Positions 1 through 13,600 of a stretch of 64,000 bases of DNA are shown here, in pieces. Positions within the stretch are counted from its first letter, which is position 1, and each line of letters opens with the position of its first letter. Source of the DNA: Paragordius varius (Eukaryota; Nematomorpha); contig OZ176052.1 of the NCBI GenBank assembly GCA_964247055.1, forward strand, positions 7,812,001 to 7,876,000, written 5' to 3'. The position numbers and the translations under genes were made by a program. The notes below the pieces were generated by a model. The model saw nothing but the letters and a program-made list of their open reading frames with translations, made no database searches and was not told where the DNA came from.

Positions 1-1610
1 GGAAACTCGAGAGTTAATCAGATGTGTTTTTTATATGAATTATAAGGAAACCCTTTCTTTGAAAAAGTGAGCATAGGAAACACTTAAAGGGTTTCCTTTT
101 TTTTATTCACTCCACCCAATGGTTTGTTGATTTTTTTTCAACATATACAAATATAAACGCGAGCCATTATGCAAATATACGTTTTATTGTATATTGGAAA
201 AAATAAAAACACGTAAAAAGCTTTTTCCAGTTTTTATTTCTAAAATTAATTATAATCGATATGATAATTAATTCTGAAAATTGAATTATGTGTCAACGGC
301 AATAAATGGTTTCTAACAACATTTTTTTGGAGTTTTTTGAAGAGTTATATTTAGTTCGCTACCAGCTATTACTCATTGAGAAAGCAATCAACAATATAAA
401 TTTTTAAAAAATCTGTTATAATTAATTTAGCACTGTGTGTAATAAAATGTAGTCATTTTATGCATACATAGTAAAGGGAATAAATTTATTACACATACAT
501 TGTCCATTGTTTATTATATATTTAAATTATCATGTACGCATAAAAAATATTTATTTTATTTTTACTCCTTTTTTTCAGATTCTCCTTTATATCTCGCGGT
601 TAATGTATTACAGTAATAATTTTTATATTTTTTTTATAATTTAATTAGTAAATCTATCAACATATTTGAACATAGATAATTTGAAAAGTTTTATCAAAGC
701 GTTTGCTGTTTTGCAATGATATACAACATTTATGCAAATTAGTTCCCAAAAAGTTTAACCACACAGCATATACACATTTACAAGAAACGAATGACAAAGT
801 GGACAAAGTGTTTCATCAATAAATAATATTTCTTTGATACTTTGAAAGTTCATCCGTTATTACAGAGTAAGATTGCCATTATTATTCTTATTAGTTTTTT
901 GCACTAATGCCTTGATATTCTGTATTGATCATTATCATTCCGAAAAATCTTTATCCAATTATAAGCTAGTATTTTGGATATCTGACTCTAATTATAATTT
1001 TGTTTTCAGCATTTATTGTGTACAATACTCTAAGAAATTACCATTTTTGAAAGTTCTTACAATACACCTCATCTCACATCCAATACCAAAATAAAACTTA
1101 TAATTTTAATCTTCTATCCCTTGCTACACATATCCCACCGAAAAAGTTAATATACTCTAACAGGTTGCTGTAAAAAGTTTTTTGTCATAAAAAGGGTTCG
1201 CATTATGTGACACACATTTGGAAATATTTACCATGTATTATTATAGAAGTTGATCCAAATACATTTGGTAAAAGTGCTTTTATCCGTTTTTTGGATCCCT
1301 TGATAAATTATTTATGAGATTTTATCGTAGTACTAACGGAATCATTTAACTATAAACTACAAAGTTTAAACGCTTTACTTTTGAAAGTTTACACGTAACA
1401 AAATTACAGGCATATATGGATGGCAGTTAACGGTAATCACACGACACTTATACACTCCTTAAAAATGTTTTTGTTGGTCATTCCTTATCTTTTATAAATG
1501 ATCCATAATAATAAACTTTATAGTTTTAATTCAAAAGAACTCTACATAGTTTTTAGCGTTTCTAGTGGCTGTGCTATATTTTATATGCATAAGAATTTAT
1601 CATTATCATC
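1..1610. other. Intergenic DNA, no gene seen
   Basis: AT-rich DNA upstream of the integrin gene. The only open frame of note (873-1094, +) is hydrophobic, low in information and matches no family I recognise, so it is not called. A small hairpin lies near the left edge (44-98). The promoter of the integrin gene may lie here, but no TATA box or initiator could be singled out in such AT-rich sequence. Confidence 0.6.
44..98. repeat. Perfect 13-bp inverted repeat (hairpin)
   Basis: The arms AAGGAAACCCTTT (44-56) and AAAGGGTTTCCTT (86-98) are perfectly complementary and enclose a 29-nt loop. It could be the end of a small transposon cut by the window edge or a chance palindrome. No function can be assigned. 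Confidence 0.5.
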
Positions 1611-4600
1611 ATGACATCTATTACAAATTTTATTGGTCTTACCAAATTTTTCCCTCAAACAATCCAGCAATTATTACAAAAGCCAAATATATCGTTGATT
1701 AAGCTATATATAGCAATTTTTACCACAATTGTATGTAGTATCTTAGTTAATACGCTCAGCAGGACATCGCTTGGATGTAATGCATTCAACCTGGACACCG
1801 ATGTCCCAATCATCAAAACAGGTGTTGTCAATAGCTATTTTGGGTTTTCGGTCGCTCAACATCAAATCAATTTTGGCCGCTTTAGGGAAAAAGTGTAAGT
1901 TAATTTACGTATTTTTACCACAAGTAGATTTTATTTAGTTTTTAGAATTAGGAATCGCATTTTTTATGTAAACAACTTTTTTTAAATTGAGTTTTTATAA
2001 TGTATGACTCATTTTATAGTTTTTAACTTTTTTATTTTTTTAATCCGCTATTTACTTCCGTAAACTTATTTTTAAATTAAAATGTTGATGGATGTTTAGT
2101 GTTAATGCCCCCACTTTTTTAAATAGATTTAAAAAACATTTTTCGAAAGCTTTTAGTAGGGTTTTTAAAATTATGTTATCCTTTATTTTCATTTCCTAGG
2201 GATACCTCATCCATATAAATTGTTATATGATATCTATAAATTTATATCAGGATTATTTCAATAATAATAATTTAATTTACTAAAAAAATCAATAATTATC
2301 ATAATGATGATGTCTCTACTCTGTAACACTTTTACTTTTTTGGTCTTGTATAATTATTTAATATTAATCATTTATATTTATAGTTATTTAATAAATTGGT
2401 AAATATTAATATTAATTCACATATATTTTATTCATGTTTTTAGCGATGATGTTAGATAATTGGATGTTTTATGACTTTTTGTTTCTAAAATAGTCAATGG
2501 TTCAACCAGATAAAATATATCTTTAAAATAATATTTATAACGGGTATTTTTATGTTTTTTGCAACTCTTATCCAAAAATATCTCATAGTATCAAAATTTT
2601 TAACCAACATTTAAGGTCCTAATAATTAAAGTTATGTTAATTGCAATCAATAGCTTTTTTAGATTCTTAACAATCCCAACTTTAAACTTAAATTCTTATT
2701 TCAAAAGTAAATGTAATTGCAAACGCTTTCATAACTCAATGTACCGAAAAAAATCGCACAACAGTTTAATATTTTTCTATAATTTTAATCTATTTTCTTA
2801 AAGTTTACTTGATAGGTTCCATAAACGCTGTCGAACATTAGTTTAAACATTGCTGTTTTATATTACAAAGATTAAACCCAATTTTAATTTCTGGCTTTAG
2901 GGCAAAAAATGACATTAATGCTGCCCTCCCTTTGTAATTTGTATAAAACAATTCCACATTCGTAAGGAGAAATTACGAATCTCAATTCCACCAATTTTTT
3001 GAAACATTTCACTTTTGATGAACAACAGATGCGTAATAAATTATCCCCACACAATTTTACATATATGAATATCATTATCATTCTAGGTAATAAATGGGGT
3101 TGTCTGTGGTTTTATTTTTTTATCTAGCTTTTTATAAAGCAACAATTCAGCCATTATTTCGTAGAGATCATCTCTGAATTATAAGAATATTTGTACATTA
3201 TAAATGTAAAACATCTTTGATAAGTAAATTTAATAATATATATCTCTAAACCTAAATTAACTCAGATGGTTGGTTTTGTTAATAAATACTTAACAACGCC
3301 TGTTTTTGGGAGAGCTTTTATTAGATGAATATGCTGTATTATAGTATAATTTTAATTCTGTATAGTCAATTAATATGAACTTTCGATTGTTATTTTTTAA
3401 CCATTGTCAATTATTTTTTATTTTTATCAAAAAATAGAGAAGTATGTTGATTAATGCGATTTTTTTGTCAAAAAATGCCACGGGTTTCTCCTTCCCTGTA
3501 AAAAAATATTTTTTTCGAAAGCGTATAGTGGGACCAATTAATTTTTCATTATGTCCTTAGGCTGGCATTTTATAAATATAAGCGCTAAATTAGCACCTGT
3601 GTTAAACCCCAAATACCCCTGTGAAAACCTAGGTTAAGCATTTATCTAAATAAATGTTCGCACCATTTATGCATTCAGTTATTTCCTTTAGAGTGAGCAG
3701 ATTACAATGGTTGAAAATTTCTATCAGCATTGGGTGTGTTACCATTCAAAAGAATGGAACAGATGAAGTCCCATTAGGGGTCGGAAATTACATCAAAATT
3801 ATAGTGTTAAAATTACGTTTGTAATATTGCACATGTAAATATATTATGATTAGATCAAGAAATTGGCATCATGATACTTTTGTCTGATATTATTAAAATG
3901 TTGTATGGGTATTTATCTTTGGGAAAAGCCAATCATCTTTTCCTTTTTTTATGTAATGATAGGAGAAATATATATAGCAGAAATTTGAGTTTTGGTATCA
4001 CAATTATAAATGGGAATGATAAATTAATCACATAACGTATCCAACTAATGAAAATTATTTTGTTTATATATCGATTATTACACGGCAGTACAAATTATAA
4101 TCGGAGTTAAACTAACAATTTTATCAGTCTTGGAGATAGCACAGGCAGGGGAATTATATATATACCATTTACAAATTCACCCTCAAACAATGCAAATATA
4201 CCCTTGAACAATTCAAATTCACCCTCAAACAATTCAAATTCACCCCAAAAAATAATTATGTGTTTTCGAACTAATGTAACTCATTATTAATATAAAATAT
4301 ATCTTTATGGCATAATTTATTATTTTTTCAATATTATTTTATTTTAAAACACAATTTTATTTTTTAAAAATATAGTAAAATATAGGTAATTTTTAATCTT
4401 AAAAAACATGTTATTTATTTGAGGGTGAATTTGAATTATTCGAGGGTGAATTTGAATTGTTCAAGGGTGAATATGAATTGTAAATGGTACGCTTTTTTTG
4501 GTTTTTTTACCAGCTTTATGCGCGTTTAGATATTTATTTTATTTACACTAATATGATATTCCTGAAACAATTATATATATATATATATACCCTAATATGT

Positions 4601-7600
4601 GTGAATTAGAATGTTGGTGGGTGCACCGTTAACCGTTGTTCCAGGCGTACGGACTACGAGCCCTGGTGCCCTTTACAAATGTCCCATGACAGGTCGGATG
4701 GATGATTGTGAACGGATTCGAGTCGATGACGATTTAGCTCGTATGTCTACTATAATTTCATTTATATACCATTTACAATTCAAATTCGCCTTTGAACAAT
4801 TGGAATTCACCCTAAAAATAAATTAGGACTAATATAACTCATCATTAGTATAAAATATATTTTTATGGCATAGTTTATTATTTTTTCAGTATTATATTAA
4901 TTAAAAACAATATTTCATTTTAAAATATAAAAAAATAGATAATTTTTAATTTTAAAAATCACATAATTTATTTTAGGGTGTTGAATTGTTCGACGGTGAA
5001 TTTGAACTGTAAATGTATACATATATATCCATTTTTTTTATATAGTATACATTTATGCTGGCTCATTAACATTATTGATGACCGATTGGCATCACAGTAA
5101 TGTATGGTTAAAAACAACAAAATTGATGAACTTAAACATTTTCCCCCTATTTTACAACAATAGTTTGTTTATTTAATTTATGGACATAATTTGTTTTATA
5201 ACACACGCTACTGTATTCATTTAGCCAACCATAATGTTAATGGGCCAGCATATATGCGTACACTGTAATTGATATATACAATTATATGTATAAAATATTT
5301 ATTTATTTTCACAAATAGCAAGGGTTTACAGTGTAGTAAATAATCTTTATAGAGGACCATATAATTGAATTTTGAGCCAGGCATTACGGTGAACGAGATG
5401 AATCAAATAAATATATTATCGCCTAAACGTTGATTTGGAAAATTTTTTTCTGGAAAATTTTAAAAATCTAAGACATCAAAAAAATACAAGGTATATATGA
5501 AATCCATTTAAATCGGCATATTCACATGGATTATTAACCTATGCGTCGTCTACGGCATATGGTCTAAAACTGTGTGTTCAATGCGGGCCGCATTCGAATA
5601 TGGGCATTCATTAATTTATTAGATTTCAAACATAAAACTTCAAAAAGAAAACAAAATCTAAAATAATTTTTCTTATTCTTGCTGTTTGGATAGATTTATT
5701 TAGAAAAAAGTGTCTAAGGAATAATAATTTTACCAAAATTTTCTAAACATGTTTTTGCAAATTATGGATTCCGAATTTATCGCGGGCCGCACAGAAAGTT
5801 TCGAAATTTAATATTTATCCATATCATAAATAAGAAATAATCACGAATATTAGACTTTTATACTTCACCAATATTATTTGAAATTTTTTTACAAACACCT
5901 CATTTAAACGTTATTGATTTTTGGAAATAAGCTAAAATTATTTGGTTGTCGAGCTAAAAAATTCTGCTAAAAAAGGGTCATCATTTATCATTTCATAATT
6001 GGCCTCTAGAGATTTTTTTTCTTAGTTCTTTCGTCTCCTACATTTTTGCATATAAAATTATATTGTAGAAGTTTAAAAATAGGAATATCTAGTTATATCA
6101 ATGGTTAAACTCAAAAACACTATATACTAAATGAATTATTATTTATTTAATATTTTAATTACCAAAACATTTTCGCCCAAAATAATTACTAACAGTAAAA
6201 AAATCTTCCTTTCTAAATATATGTTTATTATGTGATAAAAAATATATATAATATAATAATATAAAAAATTAAATTTTTAATCAATCTTTATTTCATATTG
6301 ATTGGTTAATTTCGATTTTATTTAGCCGACAACACATATTTACATTTGTGGTTTTTATAGATTGGTTTGACCATAATTGAATGCATTCATAAGCGGTAAA
6401 ACCGGTTATTTTAACCGGTCAAAATCCAACTCTAACTATCACGCTTTTAACATTATCAATTTAATTTTACCATTTAAATTTTTAAGCTCTCAGATATTTT
6501 ACTCTACAAATTCTACTTTTCTATGTGATTGTAGCTATCATTGCAAAACCGTTTTCAAATATTAAACAAAATATTTAGGACGATATAAAAACTTATAAAT
6601 TTGCAATCAATTCTTGCATATTTTAGCTGACAAAGAGGAAAAACGTGACAATCAATGGTTAGGAGTTACGGTTAAAAGTCACAAAGAAGGCGATGCTGTG
6701 GTGGTATGCTTTATACTTTTTTCAATCCAATTTAAACACTTTTTAGGCAACATTTTTTTAATTAAACATGATATAAAATAGCATATTTGGGTTAGAAACT
6801 ATTTAGGCTTCAAAAAAGAGTTTTTTACGTATATTAAGGATTCAATATTAAGTTTTTTAATGTTTTCTATTCTCTCAAATTTTCTCTGATTATTGAATAA
6901 AGTATATTGATTTATTTATAAAAATATAAATCCTCAAAAATATTATGTAGAACTATTGAATTTAAATATTTTGTTTTTGGAGTAATAAGTTAATTTATTT
7001 TTACTAGTTGATATTAAGGCGTAAATCAATATTTTTACACTCATGTTAGATTTATTATAATTTTTAATTAAAATAAAAAATATTTTTTTTATATGATTCT
7101 AATCTAATAACACAAAATCGCTAGTTAACTTTCTATTATTTTGATATTCCCACGGTCGTACGTGAGTTAATTTTGCCACGTGTTTGCAAAAAAATGTGTA
7201 ATTTTGTTGTGTAAATATGCAAAAGTACTCAACAATTGTTTTTTGATATAACGTGTTTTGGCTTCCAAAAAATTTGTCATATTTAACTTAGCAATATAGA
7301 AAAACAATAAAAGAATTGTTATTGGTTGGCAAAGACTTTTAGTTAGTACACAGAGTTTTGTTATTATGCAACAATATTTTTGTTATTTTGTTGCTTGCAA
7401 TGTTATTAGCTCATGACCTTTTCACATTTTTGTCCGCGATGACATGTTGGGGTAATTTTATAACTCGGAGCTTAGCTCCAAAACACGATTATTTAAATAG
7501 CTGATTTTAAAAATATTAAGTATCTGCAAGCATAATATAGTTAATTATTTAGATTTTCTAACCTTAATATACATTTATTTGCCTATTGTATTAGCGCTTC

Positions 7601-10600
7601 AAAAAAATTTAAAGAAAAAAATGGCGGGAAAAAGTTAGTCATAGATTTTTTACAATTTTATATTTTTTAAAAAACATTGTATTATGGGCCTTAATGACTA
7701 AAAAAGCATATTTTTAGATTCGGCCATATAATACTTTTTAATATATTCAAATTACAAATCGCTCTGGGATATAAATCTACCCTAAAAGATCATTAAGTGT
7801 TAATTAATGCAACAAAAGAACAAAATATATTGTTAATATACCAACATATCTTTTCTCTCTCAATACCATGTTGGCCAATAATATCGCTCTTTCTATTAAA
7901 ACTATTACTGTACGAAACAATTAGTTAGGAATCGTATTATCCAATTTTTTTACAATATTTATAAAATAACTTTAAAACGATCATGAATACTTAATTTTTA
8001 AAGCCGTGTATCAAAGCAATTTTTAAACTATCAATCAGGAATACCGTTTTTTGTGTCCTTCTTACAATTATCAATGAATAACTCAACTGCTACTTTAATT
8101 TTTAGACGTGTGGGCATCGTTATGCCCGGAATGGATCAGATTATCATTGGGGTTTTGGGATATGTTATGCCCTCTCTTCCAACCTTAAATACGAAGAAAT
8201 GTATTCTCCTTGCATTGGTCGTCCTGTGTTTAAGGCCCATCAACAATTTGGCTTCTGTCAAGCTGGCACCTCCGTTTATATTGCGGCAAATGATGACTTG
8301 ATAATAGGAGCTCCTGGGTCATATACATGGACAGGTTAGCTTGTTTTTTTCGTGTTACATAAATAATTTGGCCTTAGATTTGAAATGTGTTTTAGATTGT
8401 GTTTGGAAATAAAGATATTGGATATAATTTTAGCCCTTTTTATATATTTTTAAATTTTCCTGTATATAACAAATGAAGTTAAAAACCTTTTCAAAAACAA
8501 TGACCATCCTTTCTATTGTAATGAATTGAAAATATGTGTATATAATTATTTCATAGTTTATATCAACTATTTTCGATATTATAGGTGCTTTGTTCAAAAA
8601 CAATGTTGCTTCGGGAATTTATGGGGATAAACGATGGTTTTTCACACCCCTAGAACCGCCTGATCCCGTCCCAGTCAGCCATTACAGTTTTTTGGGTAAA
8701 AAGCAATGATTTATATAACTCCGTTCATATATAAACGGCTTAAATATAATTTAGTTTTATCACTTTACAGAATAATATTAAATTAATGCATCTTGCAATT
8801 ATCCGTAATTTGAATTGCTGAAAAACTCCTACTCGATATATTATTATTAGTGTTTAAATATTAATCGGCTATTTTTTAGATTTTTACTATTTTTTCATTT
8901 TGGCTACCATCATTACAAACCTTGAAACGTTTTATCCATAATGTAAATTAAGGCATTTCAGTGTATATTCAGACATATTTTTAGTCCCCAAAGTAATACC
9001 ATTTTCCTCAATCTATTACAGTCATGGATGTTTAGAAATGTCAAACATACGTTTTTAATTGATTTTACTTTGTTTGTAATTGTTATGATGTTTGATATGT
9101 CAACTTTCAACATGCGCATTTTTAAGCCTTAAAATAATTATAGCCTATTTATTGTAAACAATTCAAAACAAAGTAAATTCAATTAAAAACGTATGTTTGT
9201 CAATTCTAAACATACATGACTGACTGTAAGCGTATTTTAATTTGCCATTTTTAGTTCGGAACTTTTTAAAAAATGTTTTATACATGTTGTAGGCATGTCA
9301 GTATATTCAGGCATTTTTTCAGCCCCTATGGATGAAACGCGACCTTCTCCAAAATTTTCTGGTTCTTCCGTTTCGCCTCCCTACACTTTTGTAGCTGGGG
9401 CGCCAAGGGCCAATGGAACTGGACGTGTTATTTTATTCGAACGATATGATAAAAATGCTAATGCGATTGATGGCAACATCAATATCAATAATAATATTAA
9501 TGCAGGATATGCTATGAGGTATAACATATAAATTTTTGCGGATATAAAAATATAGTTTTTTTGGATATATCGTCCATTCAATGTATTTTGTTAATTGTGA
9601 TTCGTAATCAATCACTAATTTATTTTATCAAAATTTGAAAATAAAAGTTAAAATAATTCAACCAAAAATAAAATTTAGACAAAATTCAATACCATCTTCG
9701 CATACAACGCTCATCCCTACGTTGACATTAAGTGGGAAAGATACAATTGGTTCCGGTTTTGGTTATGAATTAACTGGCTTAGATTTCAATGGAGATGGGT
9801 AATTGATACATATATAAATTATTTTTATGAAACCCAATTACTGGTCTAAAATAATTTTTTGCGACTTTTTTGATTTCCCAATCAATTTTACAGTTACCTG
9901 GATTTAGCGATCGGCGCACCTTTTCATTATGATGTTGATCATGAATCAATTGGTGGAGCTGTTTACATTTTTATAAATGGACCTCAGGTAGTTTCAAGCG
10001 TATATATAATAAATTATATAGATGTTTGTTTTCCAAGACAAACTTTATTATAACCTTAATTAAAAAAACATTTTAATTTTTTTAGAAAAATCAAATATTT
10101 ATTGGAAACTTTTTTGTTTTTTAACCATATATTTCATAATATGTGACATAAGATGGAACTTTGAGGTTGAGGTTGTGCTGAAAATTCCAAAATTGCATTA
10201 TTAATTGGAAATTTCGGCCGGAAATGATATTTAATACTTATTTTATTTATTTTATATAAAAATTAACTGTATCGTGGTATTTAATTTGCATATTTTATCT
10301 CATCTATTTCGCACAAACTAATTTCCTGAATTTAAAATTTATAATTATTTTCAAAAGGGATTGAATGCAAAACGGCCCATTGTATTACATGGAACGAACG
10401 ATTCCATGTTTGGTTATTCTTTAACGTCTTTGGGGGATATTAATTTGGATGGCTATGATGGTATCATATATATTTTAACTTAATATATATTTCTGCTTTA
10501 ATTGTAAATTTTAAAATTGATTGAATTCCCGACCTGTTGTTTCTTATAATTTTGAAACAAGGATTTGAACCGTAACCGTTTTTGTGGCATTAAAACCGTA

Positions 10601-13600
10601 ATAGAAACTTTTTTAAACCAAAAAGCGGTTTCAAATCATGTTTTTATTTTTTTTTGTTTAATAATTATGTTAATATTTTTTGATTTTATATATTATGGTC
10701 CTTTTTTAATAAAATAGAATACAATAAATTTTTTGTTTAGTTTTAATTTATTGGAAAATTGAAATAATTCTATCTGTAAATTTTGAAAAATGTATAAAGA
10801 AATCAGAACCATTTAATCTATTATGAGTTGAGTATTTCGATTCCTCTTTATAACATTTCTTCGTTTAAATTAAATATAATGAATTAGCAATTACCTTAAT
10901 TCCTATTTTCGGGATATTCAAAATAATATTAATATGTTTTAGATCTGGCCGTGGGAGCCCCTAACTCAGATAATGGCCAAGGGGCCGTTTACATATTTAA
11001 CGGGGCAAACGAAAATGAATACAAGCATTATACGCTATCTGAATCAACTGCTGAAACCAAATTCCAACAAAATGCGGGCAATCGTTTCACAAGCGATGAC
11101 AATCAAAGAAACACTTATAATTCAAATGGAGATGAAATTATTTTTAACAATGAAGATGTTAGATCAGACAATTCTGATACAGAAGGGGATTCTGATTCAT
11201 TTGTTAGCACAAACGTTTTATCGTACCCTGCATCACAAATTATTACGCCTAATGTGCTTAAATATACGGATACACCACAAAACCAATTTGATTTAATGTA
11301 ACATATTTTTTTATGAAATTATACGGACAAAACGTTAAAATGTAAAGACAATTTTTGTTTTCAAAAGACAACCATACTTTTTTAAGCCTTAAATTACCCT
11401 ATAAAAATCATTTAACCTAAATTAAGATACGTTATGATTCTGTTATCTATTTAAATCTCTATTGCAGTAAAACTATGATTTATAATTAAATAAATCTAAA
11501 TTTAAAAAGTATGGTTGTCTTTTAGAAAAAAATATTTGTCCTTACATTTATATGTTTTGTCCGTATAATTTCAATTTTTACTGTATATGCATGCTAGAAA
11601 AACAGAATTTATGGTAAACAATGTTTTTTTATAATTTTATAGGTATAAGTTTGAAGAAATAATCGGATTTGGCCATTCGCTTTCTGGTGGGTTAGATATG
11701 GATGGAAACGGGTATCCAGATTTACTCATAGGATCATACCGATCAGATAAAATATTTTTACTGAGGTATGTTTATTTAATTATTTCCTATATTTAATGGA
11801 TTCTATATGGAAAATAGATCGGAATCATTCATTACGGTGCCTAAGAATTTTTTTGTAAAAATTGTTAGTTTCATTCGAATGGTTGTGCTAATTATTTTGG
11901 AACAATGTAGCGAATAAGGCTGATAAATACAAACATTCAATGTTAACTATGTGAATAAAGATGATTTAAAATAAATAGCATGTAAATAGGATTAATATAA
12001 TACCAAAATAAAATCATATCTTATTTTCTAAAACGAGTAAAAGGCTGATTCTTTGGTTTTACATAAAATATACCCGTAGTAGCTTATATATTTTTTAACT
12101 TTATGTGTGTGAAAAATTACCTGATTCCCCAATCATATATAAATAATATTTTTTAATAAAAAATAACTTATGCATTTTGTAGATCTCGTCCAATTATAAA
12201 TGTGTATTCTGAAGTTCGAGATTTACCACAAGCATTAGATCCATTAAATCCGTCAGAGTTTACTTGTCCCAATGATCAAAATTTTGGACAATCCCACAAC
12301 ACTCTCAAACCACGCATATGCTTCCCCATAAAAATTTGTTTTAGGTATTAATAATTTTAAAATCAGTATTTCAAAACTAAAAATGATTTCTAAATTTTTT
12401 TATATTAATAATATTGAACCAAATTTATTTCTTAAATAAATGTAAATGCCTTCGAATCAAATCATACTTGCATGATGAGTGTACACAGGAATTTTTTGGT
12501 TGCAGAGAACTAAAATTTTGAGATATAATAAAAATTATATGGGGGTGTCGTAAAAGTCGGAAGGTAACTCTTTTATATTTTCTTAACTCGTATGATGATA
12601 AATACATAATTTTAATTTTTATTCAATTCATAGATTTGCATCCGTGGGTAAAAGTTTGCAACAACACCCAGCTGGGCTCAAAATTAGATATCATCTTATA
12701 GCTGAACGTGTTATTTCTCATCAAACTGCTTTAGTTAATGAGCCTTCTCATTCTACCCTTCATTTGGGGAACCGCGTAGGACAGGGAATTACTAGTGGAT
12801 TTTCGCGCGTCAACTTTTTCCCGAATCCCTTAAACAATGTTTCCTATTTTCCCTCAATCGACAAAGATAATTACAATTATGACGATGATGAAAGCACGGA
12901 TCATAATGAATTAATTGGGCTGAAAGAAGGTAGGTTTGTTTGTTTGTTCAATGGGTTTTTATTTTAGTAACATATTTGTGTTCCTGTGTAGATATCATAA
13001 CATACTCTTATCTATAATAAAGCAATCAATAAATTTATTAACCACATCAACTAAATGAATATAAAATAGATACATTTAAATAATCAACCTTACTTTAAAC
13101 CTGTATGGGTGTATATAATATATTTCATCATTAAAGGAAAAATGAAAAATTTCCGTCGCTTATATTAGCCATACTTATACTTTTTGATAATTTTATATTT
13201 TGTTTTAGCTTAAAATTATTTCATTTTTAATTGTTTGCGGCGTGATTTAACATTACTCTTGTAGATGTTTAGGTTTCAAATAAACTATTTTTCTTTTTTA
13301 TTCGGATTTTATACATTTATCTGAATGGTAAATGTTGATTATTATAGCGTATTTTTTTACAAATATCTTTAGACTCTAACCATCGTATATCACGAGTAAT
13401 TCAATTAACGTCATCACAAGCTACGCAGCATTACATATGTGATACTAGCATTGCATATCTTAAAGTAATTATATATCTCACATTGAAAGGCTCGAATCCA
13501 TATAAAAAATAATTAATAACCATACTTAAATATTTCTATACAATATATTCCTTGTCGAGATAGTGTTTTTTAGCTAAATAATTTACTACAAAACGCTTGC

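Noticed and set aside
873-1094. 73-residue plus-strand open frame
   Set aside because: Hydrophobic, no conserved motif, no splice or promoter context; frames of this size arise by chance.
2884-3081. Possible small gene in integrin intron 1 (minus strand)
   Set aside because: Short, no homology, no signal peptide or repeat; not distinguishable from chance.
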